DNA of 64,000 bases, taken from the NCBI GenBank assembly GCA_024220505.1, contig JAKZZE010000008.1, positions 496,001-560,000 on the forward strand. Reading direction: 5' to 3'. The translations under genes were made by a program, and so were the position numbers. This stretch comes from Rhizopus arrhizus. Its lineage: Eukaryota; Mucoromycota; Mucoromycetes; Mucorales; Rhizopodaceae. Positions 1-13,061 of this stretch are shown piece after piece; the first letter of the stretch is position 1, and every line of letters begins with the position of its first letter. A model generated the notes under the pieces. That model ran no database searches and had not been told where the DNA came from. It was given only the letters and a program-made list of their open reading frames with translations.

Positions 1-766
1 TGCATCTGGAGACAATGAATGGTATGGGCTTTTGTAAAGGATTGGTCAGGGTGTCGAGGGCAGGATTTGTATCGACCACCAGGGACCCAGCCAAGACGCC
101 AACGTATGCAACGACTTCTTTCAGACTTGGACATAGGTAGCCATAGGACAGGGTCAAGAGAGATAGTTGGGCGGCAGTGTTGAAGGAGAACGGAGGCATA
201 CGTGGAACGTTTATGATCGAGGTTGCCTTGACGGTAGTCTCGTTGTATCGACTTCAAAGAGCGACGGTCCAGGGACTCAGGGTCAGGGAGGCATCTCTTC
301 CAAATGGGAGACCTAGAGAGTTTGTACCATTGGGAGTGACTTCGGGACTGGCGGATATGTGGAAGAAGATGGTGTAACAGAGCATCTTCGGGAAGAGTAA
401 GGGAACGTAGAAGGAACTGAGATTGTAGAGCATAAGCACGTTCCTGCATCGTTGGTAGCTTCGACATATGTAGCATTACTGCGATGGAAGATGTGTGGGA
501 GCCACCGAAAATCCGACGCAAACAGACGTTTTGGGCATCTTCCAGTTGTTTACTAAGGAATTTGGTGATCTTGGTAATGGCCAGGCCGTATTCCAGTTGA
601 GCACGAACAATGTGACTGTAAAAGCGGGTACCAAGAAGAGGAGAAAAGCCTTTAGGGTGAACACCAATGGCTGAGAGTTGGTTCATAGTGGCAAGGGCTT
701 TGGTCTTGTTTTGATTGACCAATGCAACCGCATCGAGATAGCCTCCAGGGCGAAAGGGAATTCGTG
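1..766 (-). pseudogene. Decayed LINE ORF2, 3' part (runs off the window)
   Basis: Read on the minus strand, this stretch translates piecewise into the C-terminal half of a non-LTR retrotransposon ORF2. Recognisable blocks are PFRPGGYLDA, ATMNQLSAIGVHP, RFYSHIVRAQLEYGLAI, CLRRIFGG, KLPTMQERA, LDPVLWLPMS and RCIRWRLGWVPGG. The same blocks occur in the better preserved LINEs at 16384-19668 and 25861-28276, which is how it was recognised. No single long frame covers it. The homology stops near 766, just before the small inverted-repeat element at 777-876, and continues past base 1. It is a dead copy of the local APE-type LINE family. Confidence 0.8.
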
Positions 767-776
767 TTCTCGTATA

Positions 777-876
777 CACCACTTCCAGAAATTAAAGTTG
801 TCGTGGCTTGTCGCAATTATATATAAATTGTATTATAGAAGTTTACAAAATGCGACTTTAATTTCTGAAAATAGTG
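777..876. mobile_element. Possible 100-bp MITE with terminal inverted repeats
   Basis: The left end starts CACCACTTCCAGAAATTAAA and the right end, read on the other strand, starts CACTATTTTCAGAAATTAAA. These form imperfect inverted repeats of about 24 bp around a short AT-rich core. Both ends are flanked by TATA, compatible with a TA-targeting (Tc1/mariner-type) non-autonomous element. The LINE fragment on its left ends about 10 bp before it. No coding capacity. The assignment rests on structure only. Confidence 0.45.
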
Positions 877-1149
877 TATAATGGGGCAGTTATAGAAGTT
901 AAAAGCAAACGTATAGCAAAGTACGTATGTCATTCCTTTCTTTTTACTTTCTGTTGCGTGTCAGCAAGTAGTAAGTGGAAAATACTCTATGCAGATTTTG
1001 AAGTTCCAGAGTGTTACCATGATTACTCAATCAAACCTCGAATCCATGTCTTCATTTGTGAACCTCGTAAATTTAATTCTTATACTATTGTTTATTGGTT
1101 CCGACGGTATAATACTAATCATGCTTTGGCTTCACATTAACTTCTAATG

Positions 1150-1815
1150 CTGCACCTTGCACTTTTTATAAAGAGAATAAAGGGTCGCAGTGGAAGTCCT
1201 ACATTAATATTTTGTCTTTTACTTAAACAAGGTACCTGTAAAATATGCACAAGCTTTAGTGATTCACTTACCAACAGCTTTAAAAGAAGAAACAGTGCAT
1301 CAGAAAGAAAGCATTCAGTATGACTTTTCAGCCTGTCTGGATTTTCCAAAGACTCGATCTGGATACAAAGAACAGGATAATATTGATAAGCAGGGCTTTG
1401 AATGGGCTTGACTATGTGCTATTTACCTCTACTTGCTGTATACACAAATTGATGTGACTTATCTTATTCTCAGGTCAATACCTGATGTATTCATAGAACA
1501 AAGACAAACTATACAGTAACAAGAGGAGGAAACATAGCTGTAGCACCTGCGCTTGATTTCCTCAATCATACATCAGAAGCCAAGATGAGATACAGATAAA
1601 AAAAAAGATAAAAAAAAAGAGAATAAGGCAATAAGATTCTTACACACCAGGTAACATATTGAGAGTGGATTTAGTGACCGAACACATAGTTTTGAGATCA
1701 AGACATTGACACCTTATTTAAAAGGAGAACAAGTTTATATAAAGCATGGCCCTCACGATAATCTGGCTACGTCACGAAAGTATGAGTTTGTGTGGTCTCG
1801 AACTCCTTACAATCC
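1150..1815 (+). pseudogene. SET-domain lysine methyltransferase pseudogene (SETD4/Rubisco-LSMT-like)
   Basis: Broken plus-strand translations give typical blocks of the split SET domain family: KGSQWKSYINIL near 1167-1205, a GFEWA block near 1397, IAVAPALDFLNHTSEAK near 1533-1585 (the family's conserved NH motif region), and EIKTLTPYLKGEQVYIKHGP near 1697-1757 followed by HDN and a degraded EYGFV-like block (KYEFVW). The blocks are in the right order but in different frames, with in-frame TAA and TGA codons between them, so the gene is dead. Some gaps could once have been introns. The region just upstream (874-1140) is open but not recognised and may contain the decayed N-terminus. A Tc1-like remnant follows immediately. 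Confidence 0.65.
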
Positions 1816-1859
1816 TGTTTTGCTGGATCAAGAGCTATGAAGGCAATTTTCATAGATTG

Positions 1860-2200
1860 AGTCGGCGCGAGGATTGAAGATCAAAAAGAATGTGTTGGAA
1901 GGAGTAAGGCAATGTAGTGTTGTTGAGAAAAAGAGAGAAGAGTCTGTTATTGACATGGACCTCTTTACAATTCTGGAAATATGTTGGACCGTCATGAACA
2001 TTCAAAAAACACCATCTTACCATGGATAATGCTCTCATACATAACTCGGATCAGATTGCGAAAGTTAATTGTAAATCGAGGATATGAATCCGTATATCTT
2101 CCACCATGCTCTCCAGAGCTTAATCCGATTGAGCAGTTTTGGTCTGTGGCCAAAAGCAAGATATAAAAAAGCTATTAAAAGAAGAAATTCTAACTACAAG
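1860..2200 (+). pseudogene. Tc1/mariner (DDE_3) transposase remnant
   Basis: A C-terminal piece of a Tc1-like transposase is visible: MDNALIHN (second catalytic Asp block) at about 2020-2043, then after a frameshift YLPPCSPELNPIEQFW (third catalytic Glu block) at about 2095-2142. The same motifs occur in the better preserved transposase at 21413-22762. No terminal repeats were identified for this copy. It is clearly inactive. Confidence 0.75.
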
Positions 2201-5032
<2,832 letters not shown>

Positions 5033-5268
5033 GTTTGTTAATTTGCTTCCCTCATATATAGATCTAACCCTAAAAAAGCATGATTAAAAAGTTTTTTTTT
5101 TACCTTTGTAATCCATTTTTTATATGTGAAGATTATTCATAAAACAAAGACGATAATCTAATTGATTAATTAAAAGTAGTAGTAGTAATAGAGTTGTTAG
5201 TGTATTTATTTAAGAAAAGGAAAAGATATATGTACAAGAGGTAGAAACAAAAGAAAATGTGCATTATT

Positions 5269-6617
5269 CTATTTAAAAGCTGCGATTAATTCTTGAATGG
5301 CTTCCTTGGTACCAAAGATAAGGCCAACAAGACCAAGAATGACAATAAGCAAACACCAGATTAACTGGTAGAAAGGTTTGTTTCTAAATCCAGTGAGCTT
5401 CAAGTAGAATGATACTGGGAAAATGAAAATCAGAGCACAATTTGCAAAAGCACCAATGAGAGACATCAAAGCACCAAAATGAGGAACAACGCATGCAATT
5501 ACACCAACGACAACCATGATCAATATGCGGAGAATAGCACGGATAAGAAATTCCTTGATTTTACCAAATCTTTCAACAGTGATATCAAACATCTCTTCAA
5601 TATCAAGAGAAAAGGATGTGATTAAGATAGGGGCAGCCATCAAGACATGAAGGGTGATAATGACAATAGCAACAGTTTGAGCAGCACCAGCAGGAATTGA
5701 GTTGTAAACGGGGCTAAGGACTTGATCACCGTAGACTAAGTAACCAGTAACGGCAGTTACGAGATATAAGACAGCACAGACACTGAGGCCACTAGCAACA
5801 ACCTTGGGCCAATCTCTAGGTCTCTTCATTGAAGCTTCAACATGAGGATAAACAACATTGCCACCAAAACTGAAAGAAATGGTACTTAATGCAATAGGAA
5901 ACATGTCCCAAATGACAGGCTCATGATGGGCGTCCATATGATTAGGCCTGTCAATAGCAGCACAGACCAAAACAATGAATACTACAATAATGGTAGCAAG
6001 AGCACCAAAAGCACTCATCCAAGCAACTTCTTTCATGGATTTGATAACAATGTAAGGGATGGCAACGATAGCACAGCAAATGATGATCCAACGGGTCTGG
6101 CCAATTTCACCAACAGTACCTTTGCAGAGCTGATTTATGTTTGAACCGGCAAGAACAGTGTAAAGTACAGGTACGCCAAGAACAATCCAGGTATTGAAAA
6201 AAAAGGTGACCCAGCCACCAACAACACCAAATGCAGCAGTTGCTACATCTTTATATGTGTTAAGACGCGTTTTGCCATTAGCGTAAAGACAGCGTACCAA
6301 GAGAATACCAGTATAGACTGACATTAACCAGGACAAAAAGATCACAAACAAGCCGATCCAGCCGCCTTGTTGAAGAGCCTGAGGTAAACCAAGTGTACCT
6401 GAGCCAGCAACAACACATACAACATTAAAAAATGCTAATTTTGAAGATCCAGCATGTTCACGGTTACAGTCCATAAGGCTTTCTTGACCATATTCATAGT
6501 CATTTTCTACTCAAAAAGTTAATATTGGAGATCAAGTGCATTGTATACTATTTTACCACTTCCATAATCGTTAGAAGGCTGCTGCTTTTCTATAGACTCT
6601 GCCTTTTGAATAGACAT
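5269..6617 (-). CDS. Amino-acid transporter, AAAP (AVT-like) family
   Basis: Two exons: 6557-6617 and 5269-6506, with a 50-nt GT..AG intron (6507-6556); 432 aa. The spliced start is MSIQKAES..., followed by a short acidic N-terminus and then about eleven hydrophobic segments. The first, with KLAFFNVVCVVAGSGTLGLP, is the family signature for TM1. The AAAP family moves amino acids with protons, in fungi often across the vacuolar membrane; substrate and membrane cannot be told here. An ATG at 6474 would also open the second exon, but the spliced start adds an in-frame 5' end and explains the sequence upstream. The segment 6342-6714 (start, intron, TM1) is duplicated at 9470-9842, where it forms the 5' end of a chimeric gene. 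Confidence 0.9.
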
Positions 6618-6962
6618 GTAACAAATAATATAAAAGAAAAAGAAAAGCCAGATCAATTGAGTACACCTTGACATTTATATACAAAAAAATTATACAAACA
6701 GCGACCCAATGAATGAATAATTACTTAACCTGGTCTCACATACTCCTTACTCAGATCAGATGCTTCTTTTAATTATCAAAGCCCGTTAAGTCCGTTTCTG
6801 CTTCTATTGGTCGATCATTAACTGGTCTTTGACATGTCTCTTAAAAAGGGTCCTTTTGGTAGAAAGATTAATAAATATTTATTTAAGAAAGCTTGTGTAA
6901 TACATTTTTCTGTTTACTTTTCGTAATAGAGCTTTCTCACGATGATGAGCTTTTTTGCACTG

Positions 6963-6999
<37 letters not shown>

Positions 7000-7071
7000 C
7001 CCAAGTACATGGGTCGCGTTTGGCTTTTTAAACATCATAAAGAATCGCCCGTTTTGATTTAAGACCGGAAA
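6618..7071. other. Upstream region of transporter with T32 tract; contains intact transposon target site
   Basis: About 450 bp without a gene. It holds a run of 32 T at 6968-6999. Its right end (7059-7080, TAAGACCGGAAATAACGGAG) is the uninterrupted form of the site that elsewhere in the window is split by the 15010-25846 transposon. The part 6715-7058 is missing from the second copy of the local duplication. Confidence 0.7.
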
Positions 7072-9471
7072 TAACGGAGTTGATATCTAGTTATTTTTTT
7101 AAAAGTATAATTACTACAAGTAGCCTTTTCGAATGTACTTGTCTACTTTATCATTGAATACACAAGCAATCACTTACCAAAAAGGAATATCAAATAACAC
7201 ATACTTATCTTTTCTTCTTATCAAAGAAACCATGAAATCTTTGTACTCGATATAATAGTAACACAAATCTTAATAATTTGAAACTTTTGCGTGAGAAGGA
7301 TTACTCAGATGACCATGAGAAACAATCCCTGAATTTTACAAACTGAGACTGTTTCTCTCTCACGCAGTAAAGGACCCCTACTCCCTCGGTAAATATATCA
7401 ATTGGTTAAGTTCATATATAAATACTATGCATCTTTGTTAGTCTTTAACAAAATGATGTTTTTACATATAAAGATGCAGTTAAATGAAAAAGAAATAAAA
7501 TAGTGAGCTGATATAAACTTACCAAATTAAAATCATTAATTATCATACCATAGAAAGAACTGTAGCATTAAATAAAGAATGTGCATTCGTTTGTGCTCAT
7601 TAATAACTTTTAAAATTCTCGTCAATTTTAAATATGGAAGATTATCGACAGTAAATTATAAATTAGACATTGGTCAAAAGAAAAATATTTACTTTTATAT
7701 ACAAGCAAGCAGAAAAGAAGGGAAAAAAAATGTAATGAAAACAATATATCAATAAGTTGAGATGGATTTAGAGTAAAATGCTTTTAATATACAAATAGAT
7801 TAAGAGTTGTCATTTCGTAGTTCTTCAGCTTTAGGTATAAAGTCGCCAACTAAAGTACATTGATTCCTTTAAATTTCCAGCCACAGAAACTCAAGAACAC
7901 GTTAGATTTCTCCGCATAAAAAAATCTAACGTCTTTGCTTCTAGTGTAAAAGTGATAAAAAGTGGCGTTTTAATTTCTTGAACATTTGTGGTTTGTATTG
8001 TGATAAATCATTGGCAGTAATGATCAGTATTTTCTTTTATTGTTTCATTTTCGACACAGCGACATACCAGCATACAGAGACATCGGCTCGGCCTTTGTAG
8101 CCATGCGTAATTCCCGCAATGTACTAAAAAGTCATCAAGCAATCATAGATTACAATATACAAAAAGAAAAAAGAAAAAAAAAAAAAAATTCAAAGATCGA
8201 TTACAATAAATCAAAGTTAGTGTTGTTATAATTAGCTGTACTAAATAACTGTTATGTATGTATATCAGTTTCTTTAGGTTTGCTTTTGTTCATTTATTTC
8301 AAAGACATTGTAACTCCAAGTAGCTGAGGATACTAATTTGAGTCCGATGAAAAGTAAACGGAATAATATAAAACAACTTGTTTTACAAAAGAAACAATCA
8401 AATTTAAACAAAAAAGTAGATGATGAAGGGTCTTCTACTTGTAAAATAAATTTCATTTTGTCGTGAGTACTCATGACTGTTTAATGCACTGCTGGATACA
8501 ATTCTTTTAAAGCTGCTTTAAATACGCATTAAATGCCTAATTTAAGCGTTAGGACTTTTGGATATTGATACTATAATTAAAAGAAACATATTCACACGAG
8601 AAAAAAAAAAGCTTATGTCATTGCTTCATTTTACTTAGTTGAATTCAGGACTTTAAAAGTTACATTTCATAAATATATTACAATTTTTACATAAAAAATC
8701 TTAATTCTGTACATACACAATCTCTGCTTTTTCTTTGACTTAGTGGTGCCTTTGCTTCTTAGATTTACCTCTCTCCTCTGAGGAATGTTGGCGCTTTTTG
8801 TTATTTACAGGTGGTTGCGGCGGTCTCACAGTGAGCTTAATCCTTTTTTGTATTTTTGGTACATCCTCAGTAGGCTGCTTTGTGCCAATCGTTGTTAACA
8901 GGACGCGAGATGGCTCTATTTTTCAAATAGAAAATTAAGCGATTGTTCTTTATGTAAGAATAATTAGAACTTACGTGAAGTATTATTACCTAATGATCTA
9001 TCATTGGAATTGCTTTGAGCAGCAAAAGAACCCAATTTATCAGTTGTTAGGAAATTGACTGGTTCGTGTTTTTCTATGCTTTGTAAAGAGGCTCTTATTG
9101 GCAATTTAATTGTCTCACTTGGCTTTTCTCTTTGATAATTATTAATTTCATTGCTTTCTTCCGTCAATATAGGAGAATGAGCAGAAGTAAGCATTTGCAG
9201 CTTTGCTTTTAAGAATTTTGCTTCTTCTGGAAGTTGTACCTCTAAACCCTCTAAGCATCTTAAGTATCTTCTAACATTGTCCTTATTTTGTACAAGTTCA
9301 TCATCTGAATGACAAATTGATTGTACATGTGATTTAAATTCCATCATATAACTATAGATATCTCTCACCAGCAAATAGTCTTTTGGACAGAACATGAGAG
9401 TGTGTGAAATGTTCATCAATTTTTGTATTTCTTCCACAGAAGGTCGGCGTGATACATGTGCTAAGAGCTTC
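7072..9471. repeat. Direct repeat, copy 1 of the KDM5 3'-end block
   Basis: About 2.4 kb, apparently identical to 28460-30860 in the same orientation except for one base in an A-run (about 8173 versus 29562). It contains KDM5's 3' flank, last exon, last intron and the end of its fifth exon. The offset to the second copy is 21388-21389. It is the right part of the first copy of a tandem duplication whose unit runs from about 6342 to 9471. Apart from the KDM5 tail (8740-9471) no gene is seen. Features inside are the hairpin-flanked element at 7290-7366 and an 11-bp perfect inverted repeat (ACGTTAGATTT) at about 7898-7934. Confidence 0.92.
7290..7366. ncRNA. Candidate structured RNA (weak)
   Basis: The segment is closed by a perfect 8-bp inverted repeat, GCGTGAGA at the left and TCTCACGC at the right. 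Between them lie AGATGAC and two CTGA boxes, loosely like C and D boxes of a box C/D snoRNA, but spacing and box C are poor matches. It is duplicated exactly at about 28678-28754. The strand is uncertain. This could equally be a chance hairpin or a regulatory palindrome. Confidence 0.2.
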
Positions 9472-9745
9472 ACAAACAAGCCGATCCAGCCGCCTTGTTG
9501 AAGAGCCTGAGGTAAACCAAGTGTACCTGAGCCAGCAACAACACATACAACATTAAAAAATGCTAATTTTGAAGATCCAGCATGTTCACGGTTACAGTCC
9601 ATAAGGCTTTCTTGACCATATTCATAGTCATTTTCTACTCAAAAAGTTAATATTGGAGATCAAGTGCATTGTATACTATTTTACCACTTCCATAATCGTT
9701 AGAAGGCTGCTGCTTTTCTATAGACTCTGCCTTTTGAATAGACAT
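8740..9745 (-). CDS. Chimeric gene: transporter N-terminus fused in frame to KDM5 C-terminus
   Basis: Exons 9685-9745, 8975-9634 and 8740-8915; introns 9635-9684 and 8916-8974; 298 codons plus stop, with no interruption. Exon 1, intron 1 and the first 163 nt of exon 2 are copied from the transporter (start codon, acidic N-terminus, TM1 with AGSGTLGLPQALQQGGW). At 9470-9471 the sequence switches to KDM5 exon 5 (LLAHVSRRPSVEEIQK...) and continues to the KDM5 stop. The junction preserves frame (GLFV-KLLAH) and has a 2-bp TC microhomology. The 5' end keeps the transporter's first ~100 bp upstream, after which the DIRS element is inserted. The product would be a one-helix membrane segment joined to a soluble, basic KDM5 tail. 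Function is doubtful, but the frame and all splice sites are intact. Expression is unknown. Confidence 0.75.
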
Positions 9746-9842
9746 GTAACAAATAATATAAAAGAAAAAGAAAAGCCAGATCAATTGAGTACACCTTGAC
9801 ATTTATATACAAAAAAATTATACAAACAGCGACCCAATGAAT
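9470..9842. repeat. Direct repeat, copy 2 of transporter 5' end
   Basis: Matches 6342-6714 base for base at an offset of 3128, which equals the duplication unit length. It starts at the duplication junction and ends where the DIRS element begins (9841). It supplies the promoter-proximal DNA and 5' end of the chimeric gene. Confidence 0.93.
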
Positions 9843-9950
9843 TACTTATTAGACCAGAAATACACTCATATACTTAATTATAATTGCTGTGACCTTCTTT
9901 TTTATTTAATTAACGAAAATTTTAAAGTTTTTTTTTTTTTGATTCCTTGA

Positions 9951-10123
9951 TCTTCAACGGAAGGTTATAACAGAATAGGGAAAGTCTATGGGGTTGGGTG
10001 GGGCCATTATAATTAAGTATATGAGTGTATTTCTGGTCTAATAAGTAATTCAAGGTCGAATGAATTCTCGCAAGAATTACATGAGACCTCAATACACTCA
10101 TATACTTAATTATAATTGCTGAT
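9951..10123. repeat. DIRS internal complementary region and inverted terminal repeats
   Basis: Bases 10007-10050 are the reverse complement of the element's left edge (9841-9884), and bases 10050-10123 are the reverse complement of its right edge (about 14079-14149). The two meet at 10045-10051 (AGTAATTCAAGG), i.e. the two outer ends joined head to tail. The terminal repeats also share a further inverted segment: 9890-9957 against about 14002-14078, including the A/T run and GATTCCTTGATCTTC. This arrangement is the diagnostic DIRS architecture. Confidence 0.92.
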
Positions 10124-11290
10124 CCAGAGACGGAACATCCGGAAAGGTATCAGACGCATCAACAAAGTCAGAAGCCACGGGTGACTGAGGATCCAAATCA
10201 TCGAGTTCTTCAACCTGGATTGGAGCAGCAGTCATTTCAAGGATCGAGGTAGTAAAGTTGACGGTAGACATATGTTCGCGACGATAAAATTTATGGAATG
10301 TTTCACTAGAACGCCAATTGCCAAGTGTTACAATGTCATCCACAGGAATACCACTACGGAGAGCAAGAGACGACCCAAGGGAGCGAACAGAGACCCTAGA
10401 TTCAGACGTACTATGAAGCAATAAACGACGGAGCCATGAGCTAATAGTGGAGGACTTGACAGGCAAAGTAGGATTTGCGGAGTTGACAAATAAGACATCA
10501 GGAGGTCGAGAAGAAGCATGAGGATGGGCAAGCACCGTCTGAAAACATTGAACTGGGCATAAACGAGTGTCTGGATGTGGATGTATGTGAAACGGTTTGA
10601 TAATGCGGACCTGATTACGACGTTCTTTAGGAGCAACAATATCGAACGTAAGAATACCCGATTGAGGATCCACTTTAGCAGATAATAATGAAATACGAGC
10701 CAGATCAGAAGGACGGAGAAGAGCAACCATACCCAAAAGAAAAGCCAGTTTTTGTTGCAACAAAGTAAGAGAGGTAGAGGTGTCAGACAAAATGTTGGAT
10801 AAGTGAACCAAAGTAGGAGAAAAATCAATAGTAGGCCGATGAATGTGTCGAGGAGCTGTTACAGAAGCGACAGTCGAGAAAAAACTATGAAGTGAAGAAC
10901 AGTTTGCGAGAGTCGAAGGCTCACGATGGAAGCGAGAAATAGCCGAACGCCAAAGTTATAAAGTATTGAGTTGATAATTACGAGAATATCGAATATGAAC
11001 CAGAAAGTTTACCAAATCGTCAGCCGAAAAAGTATTGACTGAAAATGTTGTTTTGAAGTGCCCATTCAACAAAAGCAAGTTGTGCAGCTTTATACGTACG
11101 GTTGGTAGTAGAATCACAAGTGAGAGAAGTAGAGAGAAATTGCTGAGAGTCTATAGTGAGTTCGGCTGAGGTTCCAAATTTTTTGTTGAGATATGCCACA
11201 CGGAAAGCTTCCAATTCTTCTGCCGTAAAGGATTGATTGCTTGTGGATGCATCACTTGAAGATTTCGACGTGTCAGAAGAACTGGTGGTT
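10110..11290 (-). pseudogene. DIRS tyrosine recombinase, broken by frameshift and stop
   Basis: The C-terminal catalytic part (10110-10811) shows RPSDLARISLLSAKVD (first catalytic Arg region), VRSLGSSLALRSGIPVDD, LGNWRSSETFHKFYRR with the final Tyr, and an acidic tail. The N-terminal core-binding part (NRTYKAAQLAFVEWALQN) lies in another frame ending at 11020. The connecting piece (FSADDLVNFLVHIRYSRN) is in the catalytic frame and contains a TAA at about 10962. So the gene needs one frameshift and one nonsense reversal to be read through. The 5' end overlaps the 3' end of the RT/RNase H ORF, as is usual in DIRS elements. Confidence 0.82.
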
Positions 11291-13061
11291 GTATCGCCAG
11301 TGTTTCCAGAAGAGGATAGTACAGTTGAGACGGCCAATGAGGTATCACAATGGTCGCCTGTGGAACCCTCTCGTGCAGTAATTTCTGTAGACACTTGGTG
11401 ATCATGTTCCAAGGAGGGTTGATCCAAGGATTGCGGAACTGAGACCAGCTGAGACTGAATGCGTCGTGGGTAAGCGCGCCCGGATCTGGTTTCCAAGACA
11501 CGTACTTTGGGAGCAAGTGTGTAATTCGATCGGCAAACAGATCTACGTCGTGGAACCCGAATTGTTGTTGCAGGGTTTGAAATGCTGTTGGGTGTATTCT
11601 CCACTGATTCTTGTAAAATATCTTGCGCGATTCCCTGTCCGCTATGTTGTTCTCTACACCCGGTATATGTTGGGCTGTTAAGTGGATCTGGTGTTTCAGA
11701 CAATACTTCCACAGATCTATTGCTAGAGTCATCAACGATAGTGAACGTGTCCCCCCTTGCTTGTTGATATAACTCAATGAAGTGGTGTTGTCGGTCCGAA
11801 TTAGGAGATTGGTGTTTTGAATATTGAATGACTGAATTGCAAGGAATGCTGCTTTCAACTCCCTCCAGTTGATCGATTGTTGAGCCTCTTGCTGGTTCCA
11901 GTAGCCGTGTGTGGTTTGTTGTTGCCAGTGACATCCCCATCCCGTATCGCTCGCGTCCACAAATAGTGTTTTCTTTGGTGTTTGGGGTAGAAAAGACCTC
12001 CCGTTCCACTGCTGTAGTCGATGCATCCATGTTCGAATTTCCTTCAAGCATTCTGGTGGTAGAGGTTGTGGCTGGTCCCAATCGCTGGACTGTCGGACAG
12101 TTTGATTCTTGTGTCGAAGAAGATGTCGTGTGTACAGACGTGCTGGTAGAAGTGCAAACGTTGCTGCTTGTATCCTCATCGTCAAGCTGTGAATAAGTCT
12201 CGGTGTCTGCACTGGCTGTCGTAGAACCTGTTGTAATGATTTCTTCAAATCCCGGATTTTTGCTGTTGGTACCCGAGCTTCCATTGTTGTTGTGTCCAGA
12301 CGGAAACCCAAGTGCTCCAATTGCTGAGTCGGTGTGAGTGCCGATTTGTCCCAATTGATTATCCATCCTAGTGACTGAAGTTTGCTGACTACTATTTGAG
12401 TGTGCTGAACTGCCTGTTGATAACTGGTTGCTATACAAATCAAATCGTCCAAGTATCCGCTGATTCGTATACCCTGGTTGCGTGCCCATTGAAGGATCGG
12501 ACGAGTCAGTTTGGTGAAAAGATAAGGTACGATATTGAGACCGAAAGGGGCTGTTGTGTACTCCCATATTTTGCCTTTCCAATGGAATCGCAGATACTTC
12601 CTTGATGCTGGATGGATTGGAATATGGGTAAAAGCCGAGTGAAGGTCGATCGAGGTGAGATAGTCGTTTTTCCTTATCAAAAGTGAGACTTCTGAAAGAG
12701 TTTCCATTTTGAATGGTGGTGCCTGTATAAATTGATTTAGTGCCTTGAGGTTGAAGACGGGTCTTGTTCCTTTGTTTTTCTTGGGAATTACAAAGATTGA
12801 GCTGTAAAAACCTGGTGTAGAATTCTTCACTTCCTTGATGGCCTTTTGTTGAAGTAAATCTTGAATTGATTGCTCGATTAGTTGGTGTTGGTCGGAGTCT
12901 AGAGGTGATATAGGTTGCGGTTGAGAGGTGAGAGGTGGAGGTTGAGTGAATGGAATGAGGTAGCCGTGCTGAATAGTATTGAGAAGCCAAGAGCTGTTGG
13001 TTACTGTTTCCCATTCGTGGTAGAAGTGACGAAGGCGTCCCCCTACGATCTGTTGTTGTTG
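11151..13061 (-). CDS. DIRS reverse transcriptase-RNase H
   Basis: Long open frame, about 630 aa, of which the RT to C-terminus are intact. Visible: GRLRHFYHEWETVT and HGYLIPF at the N-terminus; RT motifs RPVFNLKALNQFI, SIDLHSAFTHIPI, TTAPFGLNIVP and the catalytic YLDD in ISGYLDDLICIA; RNase H motifs LFVDASDTGWG, NWRELKAAF, IRTDNTT and VENNIADRESR; and a C-terminal NPPWNMI/HWPSQLYYPLL region typical of DIRS/Ngaro pol. The frame overlaps the end of the gag-like ORF near 13043-13061 and is offset from it by one, so expression probably needs frameshifting or reinitiation. No ATG near its 5' end fits well, which supports that. Confidence 0.9.
   Translation of the reverse strand, partial: QQQQIVGGRLRHFYHEWETVTNSSWLLNTIQHGYLIPFTQPPPLTSQPQPISPLDSDQHQLIEQSIQDLLQQKAIKEVKNSTPGFYSSIFVIPKKNKGTRPVFNLKALNQFIQAPPFKMETLSEVSLLIRKNDYLTSIDLHSAFTHIPIHPASRKYLRFHWKGKIWEYTTAPFGLNIVPYLFTKLTRPILQWARNQGIRISGYLDDLICIATSYQQAVQHTQIVVSKLQSLGWIINWDKSALTPTQQLEHLGFRLDTTTMEARVPTAKIRDLKKSLQQVLRQPVQTPRLIHSLTMRIQAATFALLPARLYTRHLLRHKNQTVRQSSDWDQPQPLPPECLKEIRTWMHRLQQWNGRSFLPQTPKKTLFVDASDTGWGCHWQQQTTHGYWNQQEAQQSINWRELKAAFLAIQSFNIQNTNLLIRTDNTTSLSYINKQGGTRSLSLMTLAIDLWKYCLKHQIHLTAQHIPGVENNIADRESRKIFYKNQWRIHPTAFQTLQQQFGFHDVDLFADRITHLLPKYVSWKPDPGALTHDAFSLSWSQFRNPWINPPWNMITKCLQKLLHERVPQATIVIPHWPSQLYYPLLETLAIQPPVLLTRRNLQVMHPQAINPLRQKNWKLSVWHISTKNLEPQPNSL

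Noticed and set aside
8274..8474. 66-codon frame in the duplicated block (also at 29663-29863)
   Set aside because: Duplicated non-coding 3' flank of KDM5, no motif, AT-biased composition.
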